The notes beneath the pieces were generated by a model, which made no database searches, was not told the DNA's origin, and worked only from the letters and a program-made list of their open reading frames with translations. Below are positions 8,106-16,412 of a stretch of 39,482 nucleotides of DNA, piece after piece. Made by a program: the position numbers and the translations under genes. The DNA lies in contig JAILMB010000129.1 of the NCBI GenBank assembly GCA_024692825.1, forward strand, positions 1 to 39,482, in the 5' to 3' direction. Positions within the stretch are counted from its first letter, which is position 1. Each line of letters opens with the position of its first letter. The stretch is from Lachnospiraceae bacterium. Its GTDB lineage: Bacteria; Bacillota; Clostridia; Lachnospirales; Lachnospiraceae.

Positions 8106-9183
8106 GAATTATATGTTGTATTTTCTTCTGGCTTGTTTTGGTATGTTTCTATATACCTTTGATAATCATACGATTACATCCATACAAGACAGTTTGAGAA
8201 TCTCCTACGAAGATGGCCTTGTGTCAAGAGGTCTTATAGGAACAATTTATAATGGACTTGATGCACTTTTCCCATTTTCTTTATTCGAAGAAGGCGTGCA
8301 GGTGAGGACATTACTTATAGGGACTGTGGTTGTATATCTGCTTTTGGCCTTCATGGTGAAAAAATCCATGGCTGTTGTGGATGAGTCATTGAAGTCCTTT
8401 ATGGGATATTTTTTTATGGGATATGCCATGCTTTTTGTGGGGACCTTTTCAGCCAAGCGAAATTTTGGAGGCCTTCATCTTTTTATGATAGCAGTGACCA
8501 TACTTGGAATTATGGCCATTTTATTCTGGAATTGTAAGTGGCTATGTCTTCCCTTATCCATAGTAGGAGTGCTCATTGATGTTGACTATAGTCTGTTATA
8601 TTTTGGAATCCTTTTTTTCATTCTGTTGTATGAATACGAAGAAAGGAAAAGAAAGATGGATCTAGTACTCTTATGGATTACAACGGTCATTCAAGTGGGA
8701 GTATTTCTTTATTTTCAACTGGAGGAACATAGTGTTCTTGGAAAAGAAAATGAATATCGTATGCAAAACATTGTGGAGTTTCCCATATATCTTATGTTGA
8801 TTTCTCCATATTTATACATTGGAGGGAGATATTTAATAGAGGTATTTCGACAGATTCCAAAAGAGAAAAGGGGACGATATTTCGGTCTTGTCTTTGGAAG
8901 TATCCTTGTACTGCCATGTTTTTTATTTGAGAATCAATATGGCAGGTTTTTCTTTGCATTACTGACTTACTATGTATTGATATTTACGTACTTAGTTGTA
9001 AAAAAAGATGTGTATTTTGTTTCTGTGCTAAAGGCAGCAGTAGAAAAGAATAAAGGAAATCAGATTTATTTGATGGTATTTGCTGGAACGATATTGCTGG
9101 TTCCCTACTGGGATCGCCATATATCTTCAATCGTATATAGAATTTCAGATGTTTTAAATGGAGAGTGGCTACACTTATGGTAG
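8086..9183 (+). CDS. Array membrane protein, copy 1 (divergent, lacks conserved charged residues)
   Basis: A 365-residue polytopic protein with roughly ten hydrophobic segments and no recognised domain. It is clearly related to the six others in the array: YEDGLVSRGLIGTIYNGLD (41-59) matches YKYGFISRGLIGTLYxGLD, NFGGLHLFM (126-134) matches NFGRVDLFM, and FENQYGRFFF (281-290) matches LKVDYGRWIF. Residues invariant in the central copies are changed: GR-x-D became GG-x-H, H(Q/E)G became DVD (165-167), and KVD became ENQ. This suggests lost or altered activity rather than decay, since the frame is open throughout. It overlaps the upstream acyltransferase and the downstream copy. The function is unknown. 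A membrane-embedded glycan enzyme or a regulatory partner of the other copies is a guess. Confidence 0.75.
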   Translation: MKTKLNKNYMLYFLLACFGMFLYTFDNHTITSIQDSLRISYEDGLVSRGLIGTIYNGLDALFPFSLFEEGVQVRTLLIGTVVVYLLLAFMVKKSMAVVDESLKSFMGYFFMGYAMLFVGTFSAKRNFGGLHLFMIAVTILGIMAILFWNCKWLCLPLSIVGVLIDVDYSLLYFGILFFILLYEYEERKRKMDLVLLWITTVIQVGVFLYFQLEEHSVLGKENEYRMQNIVEFPIYLMLISPYLYIGGRYLIEVFRQIPKEKRGRYFGLVFGSILVLPCFLFENQYGRFFFALLTYYVLIFTYLVVKKDVYFVSVLKAAVEKNKGNQIYLMVFAGTILLVPYWDRHISSIVYRISDVLNGEWLHLW

Positions 9184-10397
9184 ATCGTATAGAAAAAAAG
9201 AAAAACCAAAGATTCTTAATCTGTATACTTCTATTTGCTTTGTTTTACTATTTGCGGTTTTTTGAGCATTGGATGTCACAGTACAATACCACCTTGTTTG
9301 CCCTTTCCTACAAATATGGATTTATTTCAAGGGGGTTGATTGGCACCCTGTGGTTGGGATTGGATAAACTATTGCCAGTATCCCTTATGACCTATAAGGC
9401 AGTGTATCTGTTTTCGGAACTTGCTACATGGATATTTGTGCTTTTGTTAGTAGCGGTATTTCGACAGGTCCTAGAACAAATTGATAAAAAACAACAACGA
9501 AATGCACGATACATTATTTTCTTCTTAAGCACCTTCGCTTTTCATGTGTTTTGGGGCGATGAGATGTTTGGTCGATTAGACGTGTATTTGTTTATACTGA
9601 CCTTACTATGTGTGCTTTTACTATTAAAGGGAAAATGGGAGTGGGCAATTGTTCCACTTTGTATTGTGGCAGTGTGCATTCATCAGGGATTTGTTTTTAC
9701 AAATTTTAATATTGTCCTGGTTTTGCTTTTTTATAAAATGATGAAAAAAAACGGAAGCAAGAAGAAATATGGACTGATTTTTCTTGTAACCTTTGTAAGC
9801 GTTTCTGTTTTGTTTTTGTATTTTGAATTATTTAGTCATAGCAATGGAACGGAAATCTATGGGGAAATCGTTAACGTTTCCAAAAGTCTTTCCTTTGATG
9901 GAGAAAGTTATAATGAATCCATTATTAATCATGAGATTTTAGGCAAAGACGTGTATGAAGATGAACTGATTTTTCATCAGGATAACTATAGGGAATTCCC
10001 GGCGGCATTAATTCTTTGGTCGCCTTATATTCTCATGGGATTGTGGTTTTTAAAGCAGTTATTGAAAAACGAGAAGAAGGAAGGACTCTTTGGTTATCTT
10101 GGAGTTGCCCTGGGCGGACTTACCATCGTACCGGAAATGATACTTAAGGTTGATTATGGAAGATACTTTCATTTAACTTTTTACTATTATATTTTAGTGG
10201 TACTGTGTTTAATGACTATGGGAGATACAAAGGTATGGGACACCTTAGATGAATTAAAGGAAAAGATTCGCGCAAGGTGTTTGGTACCATGGATTGTTTT
10301 AGTTTATCCCATGTTGTTAATGCCATTTTACGATATTTTGATTTCTCCAGCGGTAAAGAAACTATCCATATGGTTATTTGGAGAAGTATTACAGTAA
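9177..10397 (+). CDS. Array membrane protein, copy 2 (type 1)
   Basis: A 406-residue polytopic protein, one of the three closely related type 1 copies. Motifs in order: YNTTLFALSYKYGFISRG (36-53), FGRLDVYL (131-138), HQGFVFTN (169-176), FSHSNG (219-224), HEILGKDVYE (252-261) and LKVDYGRY (323-330). The conserved Arg, Asp and His residues lie next to hydrophobic segments, as in membrane-embedded transferases, but I recognise no named family. I start at ATG 9177, overlapping the previous stop, rather than GTG 9165, because GGAGAG lies upstream of 9177 (a long 11-base spacing) and nothing comparable precedes 9165. The next gene encodes a lipoprotein. The function is unknown; the context implies surface glycopolymer synthesis or modification. 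Confidence 0.8.
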   Translation: MVDRIEKKKNQRFLICILLFALFYYLRFFEHWMSQYNTTLFALSYKYGFISRGLIGTLWLGLDKLLPVSLMTYKAVYLFSELATWIFVLLLVAVFRQVLEQIDKKQQRNARYIIFFLSTFAFHVFWGDEMFGRLDVYLFILTLLCVLLLLKGKWEWAIVPLCIVAVCIHQGFVFTNFNIVLVLLFYKMMKKNGSKKKYGLIFLVTFVSVSVLFLYFELFSHSNGTEIYGEIVNVSKSLSFDGESYNESIINHEILGKDVYEDELIFHQDNYREFPAALILWSPYILMGLWFLKQLLKNEKKEGLFGYLGVALGGLTIVPEMILKVDYGRYFHLTFYYYILVVLCLMTMGDTKVWDTLDELKEKIRARCLVPWIVLVYPMLLMPFYDILISPAVKKLSIWLFGEVLQ

Positions 10398-10419
10398 TTT
10401 AAGACAGGTGAGGAAAAGA

Positions 10420-11340
10420 ATGAAAAAAATTGTAGCAGTAGCAATGACGGCAATTATGATTGTTGGTCTTTGTGGTTGTAGTAGCAAAGACTATTCTGAC
10501 ACAAAGCTATTAGATGGGGATGTGATTCGTGTTGGTGTGGATACGTCCTTAGAAGGAGAAGGTCTCTACAATGACTACTATGAAAATGTAGCAAAGACCT
10601 ATGACAATATAGAATTTGTAGAGCTTTCCAGGGAAGAGCAAATAGAGCAGTATTTACAGGGAGAAATAGATGTGGCATGGAATCTTCCGTTAAATGAAAA
10701 GAAGGAGATTCTTGAGGGAAATGAGGTAGAGCCGATAGATTTAGGCATGTATGTGGGAATCCGAATCAATCCACAGGCTGATTCTTTTTCTGATATAGAG
10801 TCTATGGAAAATCTATACAAAGGAATTTCTCTATGTCTGGATCGTGTCTATGGTCAGGAAAGAGTAGAAGGCATTGGAAATTCACCGGTGGCATCCACCT
10901 ATTTAGGAGAGAATGGCTACGATGCAAAGGAAAGCGGTGTTTTAAATATTGAGGATGGAATCGATTTATTGGAAACATGCGGATATGAATTTGAGATTGC
11001 CGGAGATGGTACCTACAATACAAATCCGGAAATAGAAATCCCATTTGAAGTTCTCCGTGGAGATGCAGAGGCCTATGCCTTAGCAGAAGTTGTACAATCT
11101 GATTTAGATGTGATTGGTATTACCATTGTTATCGAGGAATATGATTTAGAAGAATACAATAAGCTGTTAGAAAACAATGAGTATCACATAATTGCTAGTT
11201 GTGATGTGACAGAGGATGAAACCAGTGGATTTATTCCTCTTTGGGAAAAAACTTTTGTGACTCTTCAAAAGGAAAATGTGGAAATGGAATACAGTGTGTC
11301 AGATAAAACTTTGGTCTTAGAAAAGGGAACAAAGCAGTAA
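10420..11340 (+). CDS. Short solute-binding-like lipoprotein (SBP_bac_5-like)
   Basis: A 306-residue secreted lipoprotein. The signal peptide MKKIVAVAMTAIMIVGLCGC ends in a lipobox with Cys20 as the likely lipidated residue. The mature part resembles pieces of extracellular oligopeptide-binding proteins: VIRVGVDTSL near the N-terminus, DVAWNLP, and near the C-terminus LAEVVQSDLDVIGITIVIEEY followed by a YNKLLENNEYHI-type stretch. At about 285 mature residues it is far shorter than the 480-550 usual for that family, and no permease or ATPase gene is near. ATG 10420 is chosen over the earlier frame opening because it gives a proper signal peptide and follows GGTGAGG. It lies between array copies 2 and 3, so it may be a partner of those membrane proteins rather than a transporter part. 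Confidence 0.75.
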   Translation: MKKIVAVAMTAIMIVGLCGCSSKDYSDTKLLDGDVIRVGVDTSLEGEGLYNDYYENVAKTYDNIEFVELSREEQIEQYLQGEIDVAWNLPLNEKKEILEGNEVEPIDLGMYVGIRINPQADSFSDIESMENLYKGISLCLDRVYGQERVEGIGNSPVASTYLGENGYDAKESGVLNIEDGIDLLETCGYEFEIAGDGTYNTNPEIEIPFEVLRGDAEAYALAEVVQSDLDVIGITIVIEEYDLEEYNKLLENNEYHIIASCDVTEDETSGFIPLWEKTFVTLQKENVEMEYSVSDKTLVLEKGTKQ

Positions 11341-11362
11341 TTGATTAAAACGGAAGAGTATA

Positions 11363-12595
11363 GTGGAAGATATGGTACAAGGTACAGAGTATAAGAAAAA
11401 AGTTAATAAATTTATCGTAGGCCTAAGCTTTTTTTATCTAGCGGTGTTCTTTTTGACCTATGATGCAAAGCTAACGATTTACAATTCAACCCTTCTTTCC
11501 TTTTCTTATAAATACGGGTTTATTCCAAGAGCCTTTGTAGGAACAATATATGAAGGTCTGAATTGGATTTTGCCGGTGGATATGTATTCCTATGGAATGG
11601 CAATGCGATTTGTAGAGGTGTGTACAGCAATCTTTTTCCTTTTGATGATATGGATTGCCAGGAAAACATTGTTACTTGTCGGGGAAAAATACTTCAAAAC
11701 CATAGGTGTTGTGTGGATAATCTATGGGATTATGTTTGTTAGTATGTTCTCTTCGAAGTATAACTTCGGCAGAGTGGATTTATTTATGCTACTCATAGAT
11801 GCCATAGGCATTTGTCTTCTTATGAAAAGAAAAGGGGAGTGGCTATTAATTCCCCTATCGGTAATCGGAGTAATGGTACATGAAGGGTTTGTTTTTATGT
11901 ACTTTAGTACCATTCTTGTGATTTTAATTTATCGCTTTTTTATGACAGAGGAAAAAAAGAAGTATGGATGGATCTTTGCTTTATCACTTGTGGGAGCATC
12001 GGTGACGTTTTTGTACTTTATGTTTTTTAGGACCCCTGTGGATCGTGAGACCTATTTAAGTATTTATCGAATGGCCAGGGATTTGTCCTATGAAGGAAGA
12101 CCGCATATTTCGCTTCTTTCTGCGGAGCTGCTCTGCGTTAATTTGGGCGATATAGAAAAAGCCTTTCACAAGGAAAACTTTCTGCAGCTTCCATTTTTCG
12201 TATTGATGGTATCACCATTTTTGGTATTTTTATGCCGCCTGGGACGATCTCTTTATCTAAAGGCAAAGGGCATGAAAGAAAAGCTTGCCTATTTGGCCGT
12301 TATGATCGGGTGGATGACATTGATTCCAAATTTTGCCTTAAAGGTGGATTATGGTCGCTGGATTTTTGCAGCCTTTAGCTTCTTCTTTATTGTATTTATT
12401 ATGATGTATGTGGAGCAGGATAAGTATTTTATTCAAAGTTTTGAAATAGAGTGTAACCGGTACAGAAAGCATCCCGGAGTAGAAGAACTTATGATAATCT
12501 ATCTGATTGCTCTAGTGCCTTTACAGGATGTTTACATAAATGCAATGTTAAAGAAATTAAGCGACTTTATAAACGTATATTTGCAGTGGTATTAA
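11363..12595 (+). CDS. Array membrane protein, copy 3 (type 2)
   Basis: A 410-residue polytopic protein, related to the copy at 17626 more than to the type 1 copies. Motifs: YNSTLLSFSYKYGFIPRA (40-57), NFGRVDLFML (134-143), HEGFVFMY (173-180) and LKVDYGRW (326-333). Type 2 has HEG where type 1 has HQG, and lacks the FSHS and HEILGKDVYE segments, having AELLCVNLGDIE in the second position. Helices are interrupted by short basic loops (about ten hydrophobic segments). The start is GTG at 11363 with GGAAGAG 4 bases upstream; ATG 11372 is a possible alternative with poorer spacing. It follows the lipoprotein gene by 22 bp and precedes copy 4 by 3 bp. The function is unknown. Confidence 0.78.
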   Translation: MEDMVQGTEYKKKVNKFIVGLSFFYLAVFFLTYDAKLTIYNSTLLSFSYKYGFIPRAFVGTIYEGLNWILPVDMYSYGMAMRFVEVCTAIFFLLMIWIARKTLLLVGEKYFKTIGVVWIIYGIMFVSMFSSKYNFGRVDLFMLLIDAIGICLLMKRKGEWLLIPLSVIGVMVHEGFVFMYFSTILVILIYRFFMTEEKKKYGWIFALSLVGASVTFLYFMFFRTPVDRETYLSIYRMARDLSYEGRPHISLLSAELLCVNLGDIEKAFHKENFLQLPFFVLMVSPFLVFLCRLGRSLYLKAKGMKEKLAYLAVMIGWMTLIPNFALKVDYGRWIFAAFSFFFIVFIMMYVEQDKYFIQSFEIECNRYRKHPGVEELMIIYLIALVPLQDVYINAMLKKLSDFINVYLQWY

Positions 12596-12598
12596 TAG

Positions 12599-13798
12599 AT
12601 GAATATGAAAAAAGAAAAAACAAATTTATATTTTATGATGTTTTTGATCCTCTTTGGGGCAGTTTTGTCTTACAGGTATTTTGATCAGGGAGTATCACGA
12701 TACAATACAACCTTGTTCGCCTTGTCCTATAAATACGGCCCTATTTCAAGAGGACTTTTAGGAACCCTATATGCAGGATTAAATCATATCCTACCAATGA
12801 ATCTTATGAGTTATTCCTGGGTGTATTTCTTTTGCTTACTTTCAACGGCCTTTTTTGATTTTTTACTTCTTATATTTTTTACAAGAGTATTACAAAAATC
12901 GGTAGAAAATCAAAAGAATCAAATCTATCTCATCCTTTTAGTGGCAATCTTTACCTTTCCAATGTTTGTTACAAAGGAGATGTTGGGACGATTAGATATT
13001 TATTTGATGATACTAGTCATGCTTTGTTTGTTTTGTCTGATAGAGGACCGATGCCTATGGCTCATCCCTGTCTTTTGTGTCGTGGCTATGTTATTCCATC
13101 AGGGATTTGTTTTTACAAATATTAATCTGATTCTGGTACTTTTATTCTATAAGGGATTAAAAGAAGATGGAAACAGGAAGTATTTTGTTGTATTTGGTAT
13201 TACCTTACTTTTGTGTTCTGTGCTGTTTTTATACTTTGAATTTTTCAGTCATTCCAATGGTAGTGAGATTTTAGATGAGGTAGTTACTAATGCAAAGGCT
13301 CTTTCTGCCAGTGGAAGGGGATACAATCCATCCATTATAGATCATGAAATTCTCGGAAAAGATGTCTATGAGGCGGAGACGGAATATCGTGTGTTAGCTC
13401 ATCAGGAAACAGGAGTCTTTTTAGTGTTCTTCTGGCCATTTTTGATTTTGGGATTTGGTTTTATGAAGCATTTGCTCCAGGGCCAGAAAGGAAAAAATTT
13501 CCTGGCCTATCTTGGCATTTGTTTAGGTGGATTTACCATGATACCGGAAATCTTATTAAAAGTAGACTTCGGTAGATATGCTTATTATACATTTTGGTAC
13601 TATTTAGTAGCGGCCATGGTTTTAATTCTATGGAAAGACGAGGTTTGTATACAAGCCTTAGAATGGGTGAAATCCCTGATTAAAAAATGGCTTCCCATTC
13701 CACAGCTGGTATTTGCCTATCTACTGTTATTTGTTCCCTTCCACGACATTATCTATGGGGAACTGGTGGACAATATTAAAATCTTTATTTTTGGTTAA
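12599..13798 (+). CDS. Array membrane protein, copy 4 (type 1)
   Basis: A 399-residue type 1 copy. Motifs: YNTTLFALSYKYGPISRG (35-52), LGRLDIYLMI (129-138), HQGFVFTN (167-174), FSHSNGSEI (216-224), HEILGKDVYEAE (249-260) and LKVDFGRY (320-327). It is very close to copies 2 and 5 in the motif segments, with Phe for Tyr in KVDFGR and Pro for Phe in YKYGPIS. It starts 3 bp after copy 3 and ends 3 bp before the converging stop of the minus-strand DUF6311-like gene, so the first half of the plus-strand run ends here with no evident terminator. The function is unknown; all motif residues are retained, so it is probably active. Confidence 0.78.
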   Translation: MNMKKEKTNLYFMMFLILFGAVLSYRYFDQGVSRYNTTLFALSYKYGPISRGLLGTLYAGLNHILPMNLMSYSWVYFFCLLSTAFFDFLLLIFFTRVLQKSVENQKNQIYLILLVAIFTFPMFVTKEMLGRLDIYLMILVMLCLFCLIEDRCLWLIPVFCVVAMLFHQGFVFTNINLILVLLFYKGLKEDGNRKYFVVFGITLLLCSVLFLYFEFFSHSNGSEILDEVVTNAKALSASGRGYNPSIIDHEILGKDVYEAETEYRVLAHQETGVFLVFFWPFLILGFGFMKHLLQGQKGKNFLAYLGICLGGFTMIPEILLKVDFGRYAYYTFWYYLVAAMVLILWKDEVCIQALEWVKSLIKKWLPIPQLVFAYLLLFVPFHDIIYGELVDNIKIFIFG

Positions 13799-13801
13799 GA
13801 C

Positions 13802-15592
13802 TTAAGGTGTATAAACTTCACAGTTTTGAAGGGTGAGCTCCGTTCCCACAATATAGCCATCTATTAGGTAATAATTTAAATGAGACTGAGCGGAATCCGG
13901 AATATCAGAAAAATCAAAGAATATGTATATGATTTCCGGGTAGGATGCACCTTCTTTTCGGGTTTTGAAATGAGAAAGGGTTTTCCTGTCAGCGACGCTA
14001 CTCATATCACGGCTTAGATAAGAAATATTTAAGCTAAGGTCATAGTCAAGAGCATAGGTTTCGAAGACACAAGAAGTGTGAGGGTCGCACTCAATGCCAA
14101 ATTCCGTTGGAGGATAAAACATAATTTGTGTCGCATTTTCCCCTAGGATTTTCCAGGCGCTATCCTTAAGTTCCAAAGAGTATTCCGTTAACTCTTTATG
14201 ATAGGCTTCGTACTTATAGGTAAAGCTAGGCCATAAATCAACCATCTGCAACAAGGTGCAAAACAGAAGCACTACTAATATTTTTTTGGATTTAAATTTG
14301 TTGTAAAGATGGGCGCAACTGATTAATAAAAGTGAGAGAAGCCCATAATAAACCGGCCAGATAAAACGTCCGCAGGAACGGAAAATACTAAGCATGTAAT
14401 AGATATATTTTGGATATGAAATCTGACATAGCGTTTTACTTCCAAAGGTAATGGTGGGAGATAGAGCCAAAAAGGTAAATACAACGCCACATACCCAAAT
14501 TGCAATCTTTTGTGACAGATTAAAAATACCAGGGGTGTTAGAAGTCAATTTTCTATAAATACAATTAATAAGACATAGAACAAGCAGTAGAATGACACCC
14601 AGTCCCAGATAGGAAAAGCCCTCTTCCTGCCAACCGGACGCTAAGGGCAGGTTTGGTAAGAAAGTGGAATAGGACTGGGGAGTAAAGGTGTATTGATAGT
14701 CTGTGACATCACATAGGTAATTCATAGGGTTGAATAACTGTGTAAGGTTGAAGGAGAGGCGTTCTAATCCTCCTGTTGAAGCAGAAATATGACCATAAAA
14801 GAACCCAACAAAGTAGCTTACTAAATTCATAACAGCACAGATGATAAAAGTAAATCCTGCTATATAGAATAGAACCTTTTTTTTCTTTTTTGCTTCAAGA
14901 AGTTTTTGCAGACAAAAACACAAATAAATCCCTAGCACCATAGGGGCATAATAGGGATTGATAAGAGTAGAGCCGCTTAATAATAAGCACCAGAAAAAAC
15001 AGCACTTTTTGATAGAAAAAGTGTCGTGATACAACCAAAGACAAAAGGCCATAAGAATCAAAAAATGAGCTGAAAGAGCGGTATGATAAAACATGCGCTT
15101 TGTAAGCACAGGAGAGATACAAAAAAGGATGGCGGCAATGGCGGAAATAAAACAGGAAGATGAAAATTTTCGCACAATAAGGGCACCAAAACCACCCATG
15201 AACATATAGCAGATGAGACCAAACAATCCAAAATATTGAAAGGTTTCCGGAAGAATGGGAGAAAGGGCCTTAAAAATAATTGCAAATAATGGAATGGAAT
15301 CCGTATATACAATGGAAATAGGCGATGAGTATAAATGATCTAATAATCCAAAGGGAAAATGCCAGGGACTGTTGCGAAAATAAACCCATCCAAGGTAGTG
15401 TTGTGTCAAGTCCCATAGGCCTTCATTGTCAACGGAGTGAGTAAGCCAGTTTACATTTGTAACATCTAAGGGTGCAAACCCATAGAGTAAGAAAAAAATA
15501 ACTCCACCTAAAAGACATCCCAGGGCAAAGTGGGATGCGGGAGTAGAAGACATGTGAAGTTTTATCTTTTTATTTATGCTAAAATCGTTCAT
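13802..15592 (-). CDS. DUF6311-like polytopic membrane protein, possible GT-C enzyme
   Basis: A 596-residue protein with about a dozen hydrophobic segments and a soluble C-terminal part of roughly 120 residues. The first large loop carries DLTQHYLGWVYFR (61-73), WHFPFGLLDH (77-86), SIVYTDSIPLFAIIFK (93-108) and TFQYFGLFG (117-125), a set I associate with DUF6311 proteins, which look like GT-C glycosyltransferases and occur in polysaccharide loci. The Asp and His residues in that loop are the likely catalytic candidates. It is the only minus-strand gene inside the array and splits it in two. ATG 15592 has no clear ribosome-binding site, and a later ATG at 15553 lacks one too, so the start is uncertain. 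The substrate is unknown. Confidence 0.75.
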   Translation of the reverse strand: MNDFSINKKIKLHMSSTPASHFALGCLLGGVIFFLLYGFAPLDVTNVNWLTHSVDNEGLWDLTQHYLGWVYFRNSPWHFPFGLLDHLYSSPISIVYTDSIPLFAIIFKALSPILPETFQYFGLFGLICYMFMGGFGALIVRKFSSSCFISAIAAILFCISPVLTKRMFYHTALSAHFLILMAFCLWLYHDTFSIKKCCFFWCLLLSGSTLINPYYAPMVLGIYLCFCLQKLLEAKKKKKVLFYIAGFTFIICAVMNLVSYFVGFFYGHISASTGGLERLSFNLTQLFNPMNYLCDVTDYQYTFTPQSYSTFLPNLPLASGWQEEGFSYLGLGVILLLVLCLINCIYRKLTSNTPGIFNLSQKIAIWVCGVVFTFLALSPTITFGSKTLCQISYPKYIYYMLSIFRSCGRFIWPVYYGLLSLLLISCAHLYNKFKSKKILVVLLFCTLLQMVDLWPSFTYKYEAYHKELTEYSLELKDSAWKILGENATQIMFYPPTEFGIECDPHTSCVFETYALDYDLSLNISYLSRDMSSVADRKTLSHFKTRKEGASYPEIIYIFFDFSDIPDSAQSHLNYYLIDGYIVGTELTLQNCEVYTP

Positions 15593-15598
15593 GTGTAC

Positions 15599-15627
15599 AG
15601 TATATGAAATTTTAATCTTGGGGTAAA
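15599..15627 (-). promoter_or_regulatory. Weak candidate promoter for the DUF6311-like gene
   Basis: On the minus strand TTTACC (15622-15627) and TATACT (15599-15604) are separated by 17 bp. The -10 box is one base off consensus, the -35 box two. Initiation would fall almost at the ATG at 15592, giving a leaderless or near-leaderless message, which agrees with the absence of a ribosome-binding site. The evidence is short-motif matching only. Confidence 0.3.
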
Positions 15628-15656
15628 TAGGATTTTATCCATAGGAAGTGTTTGAA

Positions 15657-16412
15657 ATGGAAATGAATCGTTTGGAAAAAGCAAAGTATTTTATATGGAT
15701 TTTGGTGGTAAGCTTTGGCGCCTTTTTATACGGAGTAGATGAAGAAATATCTCTAAAAGCACTGATGGGGACACTTCTATTTTTCCTTTATTATGTAGTA
15801 ACAATCCGAAATGGAATGGAGCTAGAAGTAAAAAGCTATGTCTTTTTATTTTTGACTGCTGTTTTTACGAGTACAATTTGGAATAGTGAATATGTAGCTT
15901 CTAAGGAGTTACACTATATTGGCGGCTTACTGGTTATTTTGTGTGGGGCAGAACTCATTACAAAAGAATCGATACGATTTTTGGTGATTTCCATTGGGAC
16001 AACCGTATTATTGATTATTCATTTTGGCCTGGAGGAACTGCCGGTTATTGGCCTAGAAGGATTTGGACCAAAGTTAATCGCTCTTTTCTTTTTCGCACCA
16101 CTGGTTTATCTCTCAAGAAAGGGATTACAAAGTGAGTGGGAGAGATGGATACACTTAGCTGTAGTTATGATTCACGGAGCATACGTGGTTTTGGTGACAA
16201 CTCACACCTATTGGATTCTTTCAGAAGTATTCTATTTGGCCGGTTGCTTTATGCTCTATGGAAAAAAAGAAGAGTTAAAAAAAGAGCCTCCTATGTTATG
16301 GATTTTAATTGGAGTCTGTGGCCTTGGACTTACCATGCTTCGAGGAGATAATGTGAATTACTACTGTGGAGGAATATGGAATATGATGCAAAGGATAGTA
16401 GGAGTATTATGA
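15657..16412 (+). CDS. Uncharacterised polytopic membrane protein within the array
   Basis: A 251-residue protein made almost wholly of about eight hydrophobic segments with very short loops. I do not recognise a family, and none of the array motifs (SRG, GRLD, HQG, KVDYGR) is present, so it is not an array copy. The start is ATG 15657, 8 bases after AGGAAG (15643-15648); an in-frame GTG at 15648 is inside that site. The stop overlaps the start of the next array copy, with the ribosome-binding site for that copy (AGGAG) inside this coding region, which indicates translational coupling. It opens the second half of the plus-strand run, divergent from the DUF6311-like gene. It may be a small partner of the array proteins. 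Confidence 0.65.
   Translation: MEMNRLEKAKYFIWILVVSFGAFLYGVDEEISLKALMGTLLFFLYYVVTIRNGMELEVKSYVFLFLTAVFTSTIWNSEYVASKELHYIGGLLVILCGAELITKESIRFLVISIGTTVLLIIHFGLEELPVIGLEGFGPKLIALFFFAPLVYLSRKGLQSEWERWIHLAVVMIHGAYVVLVTTHTYWILSEVFYLAGCFMLYGKKEELKKEPPMLWILIGVCGLGLTMLRGDNVNYYCGGIWNMMQRIVGVL

Noticed and set aside
15657-16412. The small membrane protein as a truncated eighth array copy.
   Set aside because: None of the four motifs is present and the length and helix pattern differ.
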